From Pempheris klunzingeri (taxonomy: Eukaryota > Chordata > Actinopteri > Acropomatiformes > Pempheridae), in NCBI RefSeq assembly GCF_042242105.1, contig NC_092023.1, forward strand, positions 12,663,933 to 12,727,932: a stretch of 64,000 nt of DNA, read 5' to 3'. The notes below the pieces were generated by a model. That model had not been told where the DNA came from. It searched no databases and saw nothing but the letters and a program-made list of their open reading frames with translations. A program made the position numbers and the translations under genes. This document shows positions 11,719 through 60,300 of this stretch, piece by piece (positions within the stretch are counted from its first letter, which is position 1; each line of letters begins with the position of its first letter).

Positions 11719-11757
11719 GGGGGGGGGGGGGGGGGGGTTAGATGGGGGGGAGGGGGG
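11685..11757. repeat. (GT)n followed by poly-G tracts (poly-C in the ugp2 mRNA)
   Basis: The GT tract spans about 11685-11717. It is followed by 19 consecutive G at 11719-11737, then G7 at 11744-11750 and G6 at 11752-11757. On the minus (ugp2 transcript) strand these are C-runs starting 14 nt after the stop codon. The plus strand fits a G-quadruplex pattern. Confidence 0.9.
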
Positions 11758-11770
11758 ATCGCAAAAGGCT

Positions 11771-41036
<29,266 letters not shown>

Positions 41037-42319
41037 GTTCAGCCGCCAAGTATCGATCAATTCAGCAACACACACGGTTCAATAATAAGAGAAATCCAAA
41101 ACAGATCAAACAGGAGCGCTTCAGGTGAAATATTGTTGAGATCATTCACAGTGAAACCCGAAGTGTCACTGAGCAAACATCCCGTAAATTAATTAAAAAG
41201 TTTCCTTGAGGTGTCCTAAAAGCAATCATCAGTACCAGAAGTGCAACCTTTACAAGTCCATTCACCACTGGGGCTCTGGAGGATGAGACGTCCTGTCTAC
41301 CTCACGTACTCGTCAAGATAGAAACAAAAAAATAGACCAAGAAAGGACACAAGGACACATTTGTCCGATCCCACGGATCTTCTGGACAGCAGCCAAATGT
41401 TGTCCCTGAACAGGAAGCTGGATCTGATCTGGCAGGATCTTTTAATGCTTGCGGTGTCTGCCTCTCATTTTCCAGCCCCCAGTACTGTAAACCACGTCAC
41501 AAACCCTGGCTGTGCGGCTGCCAACAAACCTCTGGCCATGGCTTTCCCTTTGCCTCCTCCCCTTCGCTTTAATTCTTTATTACCTTATTGCCACAGAGTC
41601 GATGATTTTCAGCCCCTCTTTTTATTTACGCTGTCATCAAACATCCCGTTAATTATTAACCGGGGAGGTGCACACCAGTGAGTCCGCCCGCATGACACAA
41701 CGCTACCTTACGGGGAACTTCAGAGGCTAGAGGCTGCTGAAATGAAGCCCAGGTGGATGGATGGACAGAGAGAGACGGTACGCGCTTAAAGTTTAATTCA
41801 TATGGACGTCCCCTAATGTGCATCCTCGACAGGCAGCAAAACGTTCAAATTAACGACGGTACCGTGAACACCACACGAGGAACGTTTTCGATAAACGTCT
41901 AAAAAAAAAAAGCGAGCTAGGCTACACACAAGTTGGCTAACATGATTGGACGATTATCGACAACACCCGCTTGGTATAATGCGACAAAGTCATAAAATGT
42001 GCATATATTTAAAGCCATTTTCTTACTGTGTGACTGTAGGACGCTGGCGGAAGAAAAGTCGATGGGGTCGGCCTGGTTCTGCGGGTCTGAAGGACCACAG
42101 CAATCTCGCAGAGGAGGCACGGGATGTACAAAAAAATGGTTTATTTAAACAGGTTTCCACCTTAAAACACTGCCTTTCTCTTTCCCTGTGACATTGCTGA
42201 ATTAAACAAATAAAAATAGGGTAAAAATCTGAGGAACTTAAAATGGTAATTAGTTTGAAGGTATTTTACACTTCAGTACCATTCTGAGCAGGAGCGAATG
42301 GGAACGTTGCAGCAGGGTC

Positions 42320-42440
42320 TCCACCAATGACAAACGCTGTTTTCCTGTGACGTGATTTAACAGCCAATAGATTTGCGCTACGTGTAGACGTGGTTTGTGG
42401 TAGTTCCGGGTTAAAGAACGCACTCAATGTTTGGAAATAA
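42320..42440 (-). promoter_or_regulatory. Candidate ugp2 promoter with CCAAT and CRE-like sites
   Basis: Two CCAAT boxes (42324-42328 and 42364-42368), a CRE-like TGACGTGA (42348-42355) and several CpGs lie within 120 bases. The ugp2 ATG is 1.3 kb away in minus orientation, so an upstream leader exon would be needed. Orientation and target are inferred. Confidence 0.35.
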
Positions 42441-43078
42441 AAAAATACCAAAAAAGTCCATATAGTCGTACTGACTGTTGTGTTTGTATCGGAGGTTTAA
42501 AGTACCGGGTCATCTTTTGAAGTATATTCATACATTATAACATGGTATTAAACTGGGTGTGCAGCACTCCACAGATTTACCCCATTAATGTTGGACTAAT
42601 TCATTTTTTTAAAGTAGATTTACCCCTTTAATGACAATGGGTCATTGGTGAATTTTAGTCAACAATGTCACGTTGTGAGTTTAACTAATTAAAGACATTA
42701 CATAATCATTCTCATGCTGCTAAGAGAGAATGAAAAACTAAGAAATACTGCCCCTGGCTGGTGAAACTGTGACATTGCACTGCACTTTCCCTTCTACTGT
42801 ACAATATTTAACCTATAAACTGTTTGCAAATACCTTTTGCCAAAGCTATACACAATACAGGTAACTACGTCTGCCAGGTATAATTTTATATGATGCAAAC
42901 CTGAGTTTGTTAATATTGATACACATTGACAAAATGTACATGTCAGATTATTCCCAGAATTAGGTCTGCTGTCTTGCTATGAAGTGACAGTGCCAACCAC
43001 TCAGGCCCTATGCTGCCTACATTTAGAAGTGTAGCATCTTGAGAAATGAGACTACTATGAAACTACATTACTTAATGT

Positions 43079-43084
43079 TTTATT
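43079..43084 (-). terminator. Polyadenylation signal of mdh1
   Basis: AATAAA on the minus strand, about 690 bases past the mdh1 stop codon. Confidence 0.5.
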
Positions 43085-43737
43085 GTTTCAGCTTTAAAAG
43101 TTAACTGTTCCAGTGTTTGAGGACTCAATGCATCATTGACTATATGTAACAACCATCCATGTTTCACTTGAGATAAATTATGCTGGTAACAAATTTGGTG
43201 GACTTTCAGTATATACTTAAGGTGGAGTTATACTTGTGTGTCATGGTGTAAAGCGGCTTTGCTGTGGGTGTCTCGTGAAAAGGAGACTAATGGAGTGCAA
43301 TAATTTATAGCCAATGTAAACCTGGTTATGTTCTTTTTTTCACCCCGCTTTGTGACAGACAACACTGATCAGAACAAGTAAAAAGTTGGTAGTGCAAAGG
43401 GCTGTGCCAGATCACACAATATGTCTGGTCCTACAGATCACAGACTATGTCTGTACCAAAAAGGAGGTGGAAAACTGAGCTTCTTCACCTTCTCTAATGT
43501 TGTCTTCACTATGAATAATCTCCAGCGGCATCAAAAACAACCCAAGCTCACCACATTTTTTGAAAAGCTGCACCTCAGCGTAGCTAAATCTATGATGGCT
43601 ATGTGCAGAGGCTCATTTCTACACCGTAGCTTCCCAACACACAAGTATAGATCCGCCTTTACACTCATAAACATTGACTCTCTCGCTCTCGCTCGCTCTC
43701 ACACACACAGTAATGTAGGGGTTGGTGGAGTGCTTTA

Positions 43738-43773
43738 TCACAGGCGTGCGTCTGGAGTTTGGGGGCGGTCTAG

Positions 43774-43776
<3 letters not shown>
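43738..43776 (-). promoter_or_regulatory. mdh1: mdh1 stop-codon readthrough context with PTS1-type extension
   Basis: The mdh1 stop reads TGA CTA (43771-43776), the high-readthrough context. The frame stays open for eleven codons (LDRPQTPDARL) and then stops at TGA TAA (43735-43740). The extension ends in Ala-Arg-Leu, which fits the PTS1 consensus. Mammalian MDH1 is known to use the same UGA-CUA context to make a peroxisomal isoform (MDH1x). Confidence 0.75.
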
Positions 43777-50155
<6,379 letters not shown>

Positions 50156-50808
50156 GGTCACACGATAACTGCTGCTCTTCCTCCCACTTCTCGCTCACCC
50201 CGGAGGTCACTCCTATTTAAGTCCTCAGTTGATCACGACACTTGTAACAGTCGTACGGCAGTTTGAGGAGCCAGGTAATTGTAGTTTTCCCCATGGTTCC
50301 TGTAGTCCTTTATTAAAATTACAAACTTTTCTCAAGTTACACCGTGGATAGTCACAGAGAACGTCGCTATCAGTAGTGCTACCATTACCTAAGCTATATA
50401 AACGGGCTTCTGAAGGATATCACTGCTTTATGAGCTAACTCGTTAGCATTACAGTCTGCTACACGGTTAGCATAGCCTTGAAAGTGCCGCTTTTTGTTGC
50501 TAAGCGACCTGTATCCAGCAAAGTGGCAGCTAGCATCGAGAGTACAGTTTGTTAGTTACTTTAGCTCGTTAGGAAGACAGACAGGGGACCGACACGTGTT
50601 ATTAGACGGACGGAGCAGCGACCAGCACGTCAAATGAAGCTGGTTAAACGTAAACGTTTCCAGTGTAAAGCTGGTTGATAAGTTTGGGTGATGCTAACTA
50701 CCCGGAGCGACTGGCGTTCACATGTTATCATAATCAAACGAAAGTGACTAGCTAGTTAGCTATACATGTTTGCAGTGACAGGCACGTTTCAAGTTTTGTA
50801 GTTAGGGT
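50156..50808. promoter_or_regulatory. Bidirectional promoter between mdh1 and a divergent plus-strand gene
   Basis: About 650 bases separate the mdh1 ATG (minus) from the first plus-strand candidate ATG. The stretch has scattered CpGs and an E-box CACGTG (50593-50598). No TATA box is obvious. In human, MDH1 shares a head-to-head arrangement with WDPCP, which fits a bidirectional promoter here. Confidence 0.5.
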
Positions 50809-51339
50809 ATGTTAAGGTCACAAACCACTGGAGCTGAGCAGCCTCGGAAAGAGCACGGAAACATTTACAAGTACGGAGTCAATGAAGGTAAGTTGATGCT
50901 GGCTACCTGTCTCACCTCTTTCCCCCTCTGTCTGACTGACAGTCTGTCTCTTTGTAGAAGAGTAGTGAGACTGCTAGTGTGCATGGTGGTGATTAATAGT
51001 GAAGGACGCTGTTTTGATTTCGTGTAGATGCTTCTTGTTTACACTTTATGATCAGGTCAGTGAACATAAACCAGATGCAGAGGGTCCTCAGTTTCCCACA
51101 GGCACAAGGGATGATTCAATCAAGCATCCTGCAATATCTCTGTTAAACTGTGTTTTTAGTCTGGACATGTAATTAATACACTGCATGTATCACAAAATTT
51201 GTTTGCACGTAGAGATTTTGATCTATTGTTTTCAAAGCTGTCTCCTTGTCTTTGGTTCTTCAGCGAGGCAGGTGTAAAGTGTTTTCTTTCTCCTACCTTT
51301 TATAGAGCTGAGAGGACCCCTACAGAAGCCCAGTGTTAG
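50809..51339 (+). CDS. First two small exons of an unidentified divergent gene (partial)
   Basis: Exon 1 would run from the ATG at 50809 to a good donor (gtaagttg) after codon 26 plus one base (50887). Exon 2 (51306-51339, 34 nt) has a ttttatag acceptor and a gtgagc donor. The junction keeps the frame open: MLRSQTTGAEQPRKEHGN... continues into ELRGPLQKPSV and then a split codon. The phases agree and both exons are short, as expected for a gene starting at a shared promoter. By human synteny WDPCP would be expected here. The peptide does not match the WDPCP start I remember, so it may be a leader exon, another gene, or chance. No later exon was found. Confidence 0.35.
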
Positions 51340-54300
51340 GTGAGCATGGTTATCAATATTTCAGGGCCTCATTACAGGCTCATTACATGACTTCAACAAA
51401 AAGCAGAGGAGATGGCGTTACACCTGGCTGGAGTCACCCGTGGTCTCGCCGTAGGAGAACTTGGTTGACTGTCTGCAGAGTTAAAGCGCTGTGCCAAAAG
51501 ATACTGTGGTTAAAACAGATTCTTGGTTGTGGCGTGAGCACCGTTTTCCATTTTGCTTCCATTTTCAATTTATGTGTTGGCTACGTAGGGACAATATTAG
51601 GGGTTATTTGTAGACTTGTATCCCCAATGGAGTTATCACATCTCCCCTCCTCCAAGATGGCAGGTTTTTCACCCTGTCCTCAACAGGCGATTGAGAGCAT
51701 ACCCTAGCCTGTAATGCCTTTATTCCATCAGCTGTCACCTTCATTACTCACTCATCTTTCAGAGAATAGACCCATTCTTTAGATTAAACAATGTCTGATG
51801 GAAATCAAATAATCATCATACCTACAACATTATCATAGTTTACATCTTTTTAATGTAATCAATTTCCTGTCAATAAAACACACATAAAAACATAGGGAGC
51901 CTTGGGCATTAAGTCGCAGGGCTGGTGTTTGGCAGGTGGCTCTGACCTCTGACATTTTGCATGGAGGTTTACAAAAGAGGAATTTCCTACATAGATCAAT
52001 TCTAACTGACTAACACAAATGAAATGTATATCCACTATATAGAGTTGGCATTTAATTTACATGCATTTTGACTGAACTCAGTTAAAGAGTTGATGTTTTA
52101 AATCCACTGATAATACTAGAGCGCTAGACTCAGATATTCTCATGTCATGATAATATTTGCCTTTTTGTCCAACATCCTGCTGTCTTGTCTGTCAAACTGA
52201 TGGCACAAAATGAACCTGAACCACCACCAATTCTCCATCCAAAGGCCAAAACTGCCCTCGCTTTTCATGTCTCCACCTGCCAGTGACAGGGGCTAACACG
52301 GGCGCTTCCCTTCTCAAAAGGATGTGTGTGTGAAAGCCTGATTCAGAGCTGTTTGAAGCAGCTGCCACAGCCTGGCAGTGTTCCTCTCAGCTCCAGTTAC
52401 ATTTTTACCCCTCTGTGTGGCATGTGCTTGTGTCTGTCATGGGTGTCAGTGTGGGACAAATAGGTGCTCACAGCTGTCTGCCTGCTGGCGTAGTGATGTA
52501 TGATCACTCTGAGTATATTACATTGATCGGAAGGGCCTTGAAGTATGCTGTGGTCAACTTGTTTTGATGATCCAGTTTTTTGTTGAACTTTAATTGATAA
52601 CCAACTAAACCAGCCCAGTGCCAAAGGGAAGAACAGTAGCCAAATTTTGCAGATATAGCTGGTCAACATGGTGGAGCATTTAGAATCTATATCTATAATA
52701 ATCAATATCCCTCAGAAGTTGGTGAAGACCATTGCACAACTAAAAAGAAGAGTGAATATTGGACTTGTCAGGTGGCCAGAAACATGAAACGTGACTTTAA
52801 ATGAATGATTATGGTGCCAAATTTCATTTTAGGTCAGGATCCATAATATGATAACTAAGACAATCTGCAGGGGTATTTTGGACAAAGCAGAAAATACTGT
52901 TTTAAGACTGAAAAAAGAGATTCATTTTATGTATTGATTGCTTTGTGTATTTCACTTTATCACTGTGAAATTGTGATCTCAAGTTTAAGTTAATGGAAAA
53001 GTTTTATATTCAAATACTAAAATTAAATTGCAGACCAAATGTGGGAACTCCTCAAAAGGTCGATCCAGACGTTTAAGAGTTTTCCGTCATAGAATATAGA
53101 AACGACGCCACTCGTCAGGAAGAGAATCATCTATGAGAGAACGAAGATTTAAAGAAACTCTGACCGTGAGGTTAAGCTTTTGTTAAAGCCATTTGACTGC
53201 ATCACACTTTTTTCTTTTTTACTTTCTTATGATGTGCAGGACCAGTAAGCCTCGATCGCTCGTAGTACTTCTCTTTATGGCAACCATGACATTACAAGAC
53301 AGACAACAATGAGACCTACCATATGTCAGCGACGCTATTTAACATATTAATAAAGTAATCAGAGTTTTTAGTAGATTCATTTGTCATTTGGATGATTCTG
53401 GATTCTGTGTATTTATTCTATTTCATGATGATGGTGTTTGCACTTTTGCTTGTTGCACGCAATTTGGAAACAGCCACACTTTTACGTTTTTAGCATTTGC
53501 AAGGCTTCGTCAGTACATGATAGCAAAGCAAATTATATGTAAGCTAGATTTCTATTGTTTTTAGATTGATACAAATGATCGCATTGCTAATACTGTAGCT
53601 GAGTTCGTGGTAAAATAGCCGTCCTCATTTTTCTCTGCCTCTGTGTTGATTGATTTCCTACTCCATCTATTCCAGCCTGGCTGTGTATCAATATAGTATT
53701 GATATCGATTTCATGAGATGCGACTGGATTATTGTATTGTAATATTTGGTTACTCAGTATCACTGTGGTGAGGCATTTGTGTTTATTCGTCACCTCTGTG
53801 ACACAACTTTCTAAATGTATTCAAATGTTCTTACTGAGAGATGTGAACAGTGGAGTACTCTACATGTTTTGATTCTCTCTCAAAAATCTCTGGTATGTGA
53901 ATATTGAATGAAAGCACCAATAGTCATCTCTCATATGTCGTCTTATTTTAGCAACTTATCACTGTATGAATTGAAGGCCGTTTTATATTTCTGAACTTCA
54001 TATCTGGAATTGGGATCTACTGATTTTAAGGCAATGCTTTTTCTGTCAAAATAGTGTCTTTCACTGTGCTCTGGATCAGGTGCGGCTATGAACCATCAGC
54101 TATTAAATTACCGAAAATCCCCTGAAAAGTTTTTATTAAAATGACTTGTGACAGTTATGACTTCACATAAGCGCACATCTGAAAGAGTCTGTTGTTGCTG
54201 TAACTGTTATTTGACAAGTTAGACAATGTTTATTTTCTTCTCTGTTAGTCTCCACAGTCAGGTTGACATGAGGGGATTAGGCATACTTTGTCTTTGTAAA

Positions 54301-57300
54301 AAGGAAATCAGAATGAAACCAAAAACAGCAGCGGCACACATGATAATATCTGGTGCCAGTTTGCCATGCTGGCCTGATCCTCTGTGTGCGTGCTGTGAAA
54401 ACAATCGGCATTGTGGGTGTTTTGTCCCACCCACTGGGCGAAACCTGGAGCCCCACAGAAGCGAGGGGAGTAGGCAGAGTTCACACATGCACAAACCACA
54501 AACACACACACACATGCGTTCACATGCATATACTTATACACATGGAGTGCGAACATGCTTAAAGCTCAGCAATGCCTGGATTTTACGCATGCACGTACAT
54601 GTGCACACACACAGAGTACACTGTGACTCTCTGAGCTGTGAAAATCTTGATAAGTCCATGATGGCCTGAGCAGCAGCACGTCTCTCTCAGCGCCGCCTGT
54701 CTCTTCTGACCCCTCTCTCTGTTCATTGTCCACTCCATCTCCTCCTCCTCCTCTTTTGTTCCCTCGTCATTTCACCTTCCCTCATCTCCACCCTTTCTGT
54801 CCTCTCCTGCTTTATCTCCTCCTATTCTGCTCCTCCACTTCTCCCTCCAGAGTGCACCTGAGTGACCCCGTTACGTTGGCAGCCAGATAGCCAGCACACC
54901 CACCAGCCTCAATATCGCCCTTTTATCTGCCTTGCTAGACCAAATAGCCCTCACAGTGTACCAGCAGACATGGTGAGATAGCAGGTTGCACTCACACGAG
55001 CGCATCCACAAAAGTACATAAACAACACACAAACAGCAGATAATTACATCATCGTCACTGCTATCATCCATCATATGTAACTTCTGCATCATTGTACCAT
55101 CACCCTGTTTACTTTGTGGCATATCTGTGTCGTGGTGTCATCTTGGATTAGCTGATGATGCTTTAGATCGAATGGAACAGAAGACTTTTGGTTCCTTTTT
55201 TACCTACACCGTAATGCAGACAGTTGCTGTGCTTAAAATGAACATGCATTGGCCTGTCCTGTCGTTTGCCATTATGTGCAGTAGCCATTAAAATCCACTA
55301 GGTGTCAGTGAAAGGCTGTAGTAACCACAGTTTTTCTTGGCCGTCACTTTGCACAGCAAACTGTTGTTGATAGATTTGTAGTGAAAACTCTCCAAAAACA
55401 CTTGTTGCTGTAGCCATATTCTTGCTTTAAAAACTGGGATTACGACTAGAGGGTCATTTCAAATTCTCACCCTGAAATTTGGCAGCTCTGTGAAACGGAG
55501 TGATCTTGACACCCTTTTGCTTTGTTTAAAAAAAATTTTAAAAAAAAATGTAATAGTACAGTAAACACAAGAGTGGGCCGTTAAGCTTTTTGCAAGGCTA
55601 AACTCACTACTTTACACTGCCAAATTGTCTTGAAACCCGGAGCATGTTTTCCTCCAATATGGGAACAGTTTAAATCTCTGTAAATTTGCATGGTCAAATC
55701 CAAAAAGTATTTATCCAAGGCTTTAGTGGGAACATAAGCAGCAGAATTATCTGTCTGTGATGATTTCATGAAGCCACTATAATAATCCAAGCAAGCAAGC
55801 AAAGTATGTGTATATAGCACTTTTGAAAACAGAAGTTACAAAGTGCTCTACAGGGGGAAGTAAATGGGGGAAAAAGTGAGATGGAAGAGACGGAGAATAC
55901 AATGTGTAAAACAAGGGAAACTAGGTGCAATAATGGAGCATGTTTGTGCTATTGAAAATCATTGGAAAAGAAATCACCTTGCACATATAGCCCAAACCTC
56001 TGTCTCCCCTTTTGAAGCGATTTCTAAGATGATTAGCATGACAGCCATCCAGCTGGGGAAATGGTAAACTGCAAAAAATGTTCTTCCTGCTTTCAAGAAG
56101 TTCATCTATCTTTGAGCCCATTATTAACGCAGCTTTGATGAGAACTCATTGAGCTTCAAATAACCTAATCTTTCTGGAACTGTCATGTCATGTGGAAACA
56201 GACTTCACACAAAATATGTATCCATGGTCGAACTGCCGTAAGTGTTATCCAAATTCTTACCCAGGTAGCTGAAAGATGTGGGCTTTTTTCACTTCTCTTT
56301 TGAACAAAGAAAATTCCTGTATGACCAAAGTTGCAGGTGATAACTCAACATCAATGATATATACCTTTTCAATGCCTCTCATTATCTGTGGAAATGTATT
56401 TTTCCGAGGCCCATTTGTGTCTTATACTAAGCAGAGCACATTTTCCAAATAACCCTTTGCCGAGCTGAGAATTAGATGCTTCTAGAAATAGCCTACAGAT
56501 CCATTTGAGCTGTTGTTATTGTGTGGCTTTGGCATTTTTAGGACAAGGCCTGGAGGCGTACGAATGTTTCCAATGTGCCTTGATGTACCTACCACCTCTC
56601 TGAGTTTCTCTCTCACTGATTGTCAGTGATTGAAACCAGAGAAGGACTTTGTTTCTAGCCAAGTATTTGCTTGCGGTGAGGAGAAAAAAAACTACCGAGC
56701 CCTCAATCAGAAAGTACACAGACCTCTGCAAACACACCAACTAACTTCTTGGCACTGATGCAGAACTATTCAATTAAATCTCATAATATACACACACGGA
56801 GCCATCCTTGGAGGTATGTTTCCTCCTCTGAGCGAGCCTCAACCACTCTCTCTCTCCCTCTTTCTCCCGGAGGTGTTTGCATAGGGAAATGGTCCGTGAA
56901 ATGGGTTTGATGGAATCAAACTCCATATTAAGACAAATACATATTTCATAGCAGTTGATGGACTGATTGATGGAGCTGTGTCTTAATTTCCTGCGTGCGT
57001 CACTGCCAAAGATCTTTATCAGAAACAGTAATATGAAGGATCATGGCTCGGCTTGTTTCAGAGAGGAGTTGTTCACCTGTCGTGGTGTGACTTTGAATGA
57101 TTCTTGGTGAGAGTATCTAAGTGTTTTATGTATAAATAAGAGTGTTTTTTCTCTGTGAATGTGTTTGTGTCTTGATAGTAACCACAAGGGGTCACCAAAT
57201 CGCCACAGGTTGATGTTGTGCATCTGTCCTAACTGAAAGCTCACTCTCCAGTTGCTCTGCTGCTGACAGTAACAAACACTTTTTAAAAACTCACTGAAGG

Positions 57301-60300
57301 ATGACCAGAAATGCGGCAGCAACAGTGTCCTGGATCCACAGCCAGTTGATGTGGCAGCTAATGCGCATCAGAGAGGGTGGAAGGTGGTTCACATTTTTTA
57401 TCAATGCAACTGTTGTTTTCGCATAACAACGCTGGCTGACAAACCCTCCCTGACCCACCCCACCTAGCCCACTCGCACCACCTTTCATTAACCTCAAAAC
57501 CCAAATCCATCCAACTGGACCAGTGACGGCAACTCGCTGCCGATGCTGGCGGTCACACCCCTCTGCACAGCCATAATGGGCCTCTGCACAATTGGGGGCC
57601 ACGTAACCGACAACATTCTGGGTCCTTCCAAGAGGCCGGTTGCCTGCAGGTTACCAGCAGCACTGCTTGTCCCTGTTTGTCTGCACTCACTAAAAGGAAA
57701 GAATGTTTTCCCCCACAACATGGCTGTGTGGGGATTAAGGCCCATTCTGAGTGGCCCCGGGTCGTGCAGCAGATGTTAGCCAGGATAGCGCTCGTTGCCG
57801 TGCCGACAGTGAGCCGCCGGGGTCGGCCCGCCTAGACGACGTTAAGCCTATGTACGTGTATGGGAGAGAAAGGGGTGGATGTGTGAGCCAGTGCAGGGCC
57901 TGTCATATGTTAAAAAGAACGGCGGTGGGAAATTTGTCACAGTGGTCGCACACTAATTCATCCTCACTGTCTCTGATCGTCATCACACACACACACACAC
58001 ACACTCATACATGGAAAGCTGAAGAGCTTCACATGGCTGGCCTCATGTTGGCATGTGTTTAAGTGTTTTCACACACTTATAGATCAGACTGAGATTTTAG
58101 GACATCAAACCAGGGCAGGGGAGCTGTTTAGGCCTAGACCCTTTAGAATCTGCTTGGTGAATGGACTGTATTACTAAAATATGTTTGTTAATGTCTGACT
58201 AGTCTTGTTTGTAGACAGATTCAGACTACATTAGGTACAAACACTCTGTAAAAACATATACTTGTGTGGTCGGATGTGCCTCAGTCCAGTCTGCAAGATG
58301 TGAGTTTTGTAATAACAACACATGAAGGCTTTTAAACCAGCAGTTGCGCATCCTCTGTCAAACTCACTTCCCCGTGTGAGAAATGACTTTTACCCTCCCA
58401 GATGATGCTTTAGAGTGATGTGTTGTTTTAACTGCTAAGCTCTCAAGTGCTTGTCACACAGAGGCTCTAATGAAGATTACCAAATCCACAGATGGCATTA
58501 TGGGTAAAAGAGAGACGTGCAAGAGAGGACAAAAGGGTTGGATAATATTTTTAATTAGGTCAAATAGTAACTGCTACATGAATGTAATCTCCAACATTCA
58601 ACTGTAACCGTTTACCTAAACGTGGTAAACTCTGTTTGAATTGTAAGGGGCAGGTAAGGTGGTATGGTCGTTTGATGTGAAAGACGAGCCTCTTCTCTTT
58701 ACGTCAGACAGGTTTAACTGCAGGGTGAATGTGTTTAACATGGGGCCCGGCATAGGGCCCTGTGGTACTCGCAACCATCAGGCTCAATGGAAAGAGGATA
58801 CGAGGTCTGACAAGACATGACTTGACCCAGCAGTAGAGGCAGAGCGCTGCTATTGTCCTGAATAAACAGCAGAAATCAGTGTCATAGAATTTCCCCTTTT
58901 GTGTCTATGTATGTGTCTCATGGGGTGCAGACCATGTCGTTAAAGCTCCACAATGACTGTACCCTCTTATTGAGAGTCTTGGGTCAGGATTTGACTGTTT
59001 TCATTAACGGCTAGGTGTTTAGGCTTTCTGACAGATGAAGAATAGCTAGATGTGAGTGTGCATACGTCCACAATTGTCTTATTTTGTGCCTCCATTCTTC
59101 TGATTTCAAACCTCAGCAGCAACTTGACTGACTCCTTAATGTATGTGACAAATAACCAGACTCCACAATTATAGGAAGAACTTTCCCCCAATGTGTCTGT
59201 GGACATTGAACAAGTACAAAAGCCAAACTTGATTACGTCAACTGTCTATAACCAAGAAGCTAGCAATCATCAGTTTTCTTTTTACAGTGTGTATACTCAT
59301 ATTGTATTTAGCAATTGGTTAAGCATCTAACGGTGTAGAGAGAGGAGAACTGCAAACATGGACAGTTTAGTCCTCAAAACAGCCAATATGTTCATCCGAT
59401 CCTGTCTGTGCCCTCGAAAGACACAAAACCCTTACTTGTTCTCCTATTGTGACTGACTGCAATAAATCATGTCACTGAAATTCCTATAAATCTGAGAAAA
59501 ATAAAAATTAAATGTACATGAGCATGAGGTAGAAGTGAATGGATATTTGTTTGTGGTGCTCACAGCACTGACTAACTGGCTGTTACTGACATAATTAGTC
59601 CATTAGTTGATTGTCTGTTTGACTGTTGGTCAAAGAAATTACAATTTTAAGACCTATTTAATTTAAAGTGAGGAATGGATTATGGCAACCATTAATGAAA
59701 ATGATTGTCAGCTGCTGTTGTGTATAAATCCTATGATTGAGGTCATTGCAACCCCAACATAGAAACCAATGTGAGTTTGAAAACCCCACTGCCCAGACTA
59801 AAGATCATACTGCAGTGATGAAGAGTGATAGACAACTGCCAGGTAAAGGTAAGAAGAGCTGAGAGTCGACGCCAGAAAGGATTTTATTCCTACTTCTAGA
59901 CAGGCGCGTACTGCAGCAGGGGGGGGAGGGAGATATGACACCAGCGTCCATCTCTGAGGTCACAGCAAAGAGAACAAACTTCTTGGTCCCGAGTGCCATT
60001 GACGTGCGACCACTCTGTGCCATGTCAACCTGTCAGGGAGAGAGAGGCAGAGGGAGGCACTGCCTGCTGAGAGGTGTCCAAGGTGTCATGGCCTCGTCTG
60101 GGAGGTGACAGACAGCGTGTGTGTGAGTGTGTGACGGGGAAATAAGACCGCTGAGAAGTCTAGGGGACGTTCGTCGTGACCTTTCGTTTTGCCAGGGTCC
60201 ATCTCACTCTGTGCATCTGACAACAACTTTAAAGGACCCCGTCTTCCTGAGCTCCTGACAGCTGTGTGTGTTTATGTGTGGTTCTGTGTGTGCACGTGCG

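Larger units (their letters stand above)
9101..11770 (-). other. Presumed 3' UTR of ugp2
   Basis: No open frame of interest on either strand. The stretch holds a (GT)n at 9267-9299, a degenerate dispersed repeat near 10740-10880, a TTA trinucleotide run near 11216-11236, a CA tract, a GT tract and a poly-G/C tract. Assignment to the ugp2 3' UTR rests on position and on the AATAAA at 9095-9100. Confidence 0.4.
41037..43737. other. Intergenic region between ugp2 and mdh1
   Basis: Holds the ugp2 5' end and promoter, and the mdh1 3' UTR (minus AATAAA at 43079-43084). No other coding frame is supported. The part around 41700-42450 is richer in CpG than its surroundings. A possible non-coding ugp2 leader exon could end at the minus-strand donor gtaaga, just left of 42027. 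That is a guess from consensus only. Confidence 0.5.

Noticed and set aside
50809..51339. Naming the divergent exons WDPCP
   Set aside because: Synteny suggests it, but the encoded peptide does not match the WDPCP start I remember, so no symbol was given.
54226..54669. 147-codon plus-strand frame
   Set aside because: The second half is CA-repeat derived, and the first half has no recognisable domain or conserved splice partner.
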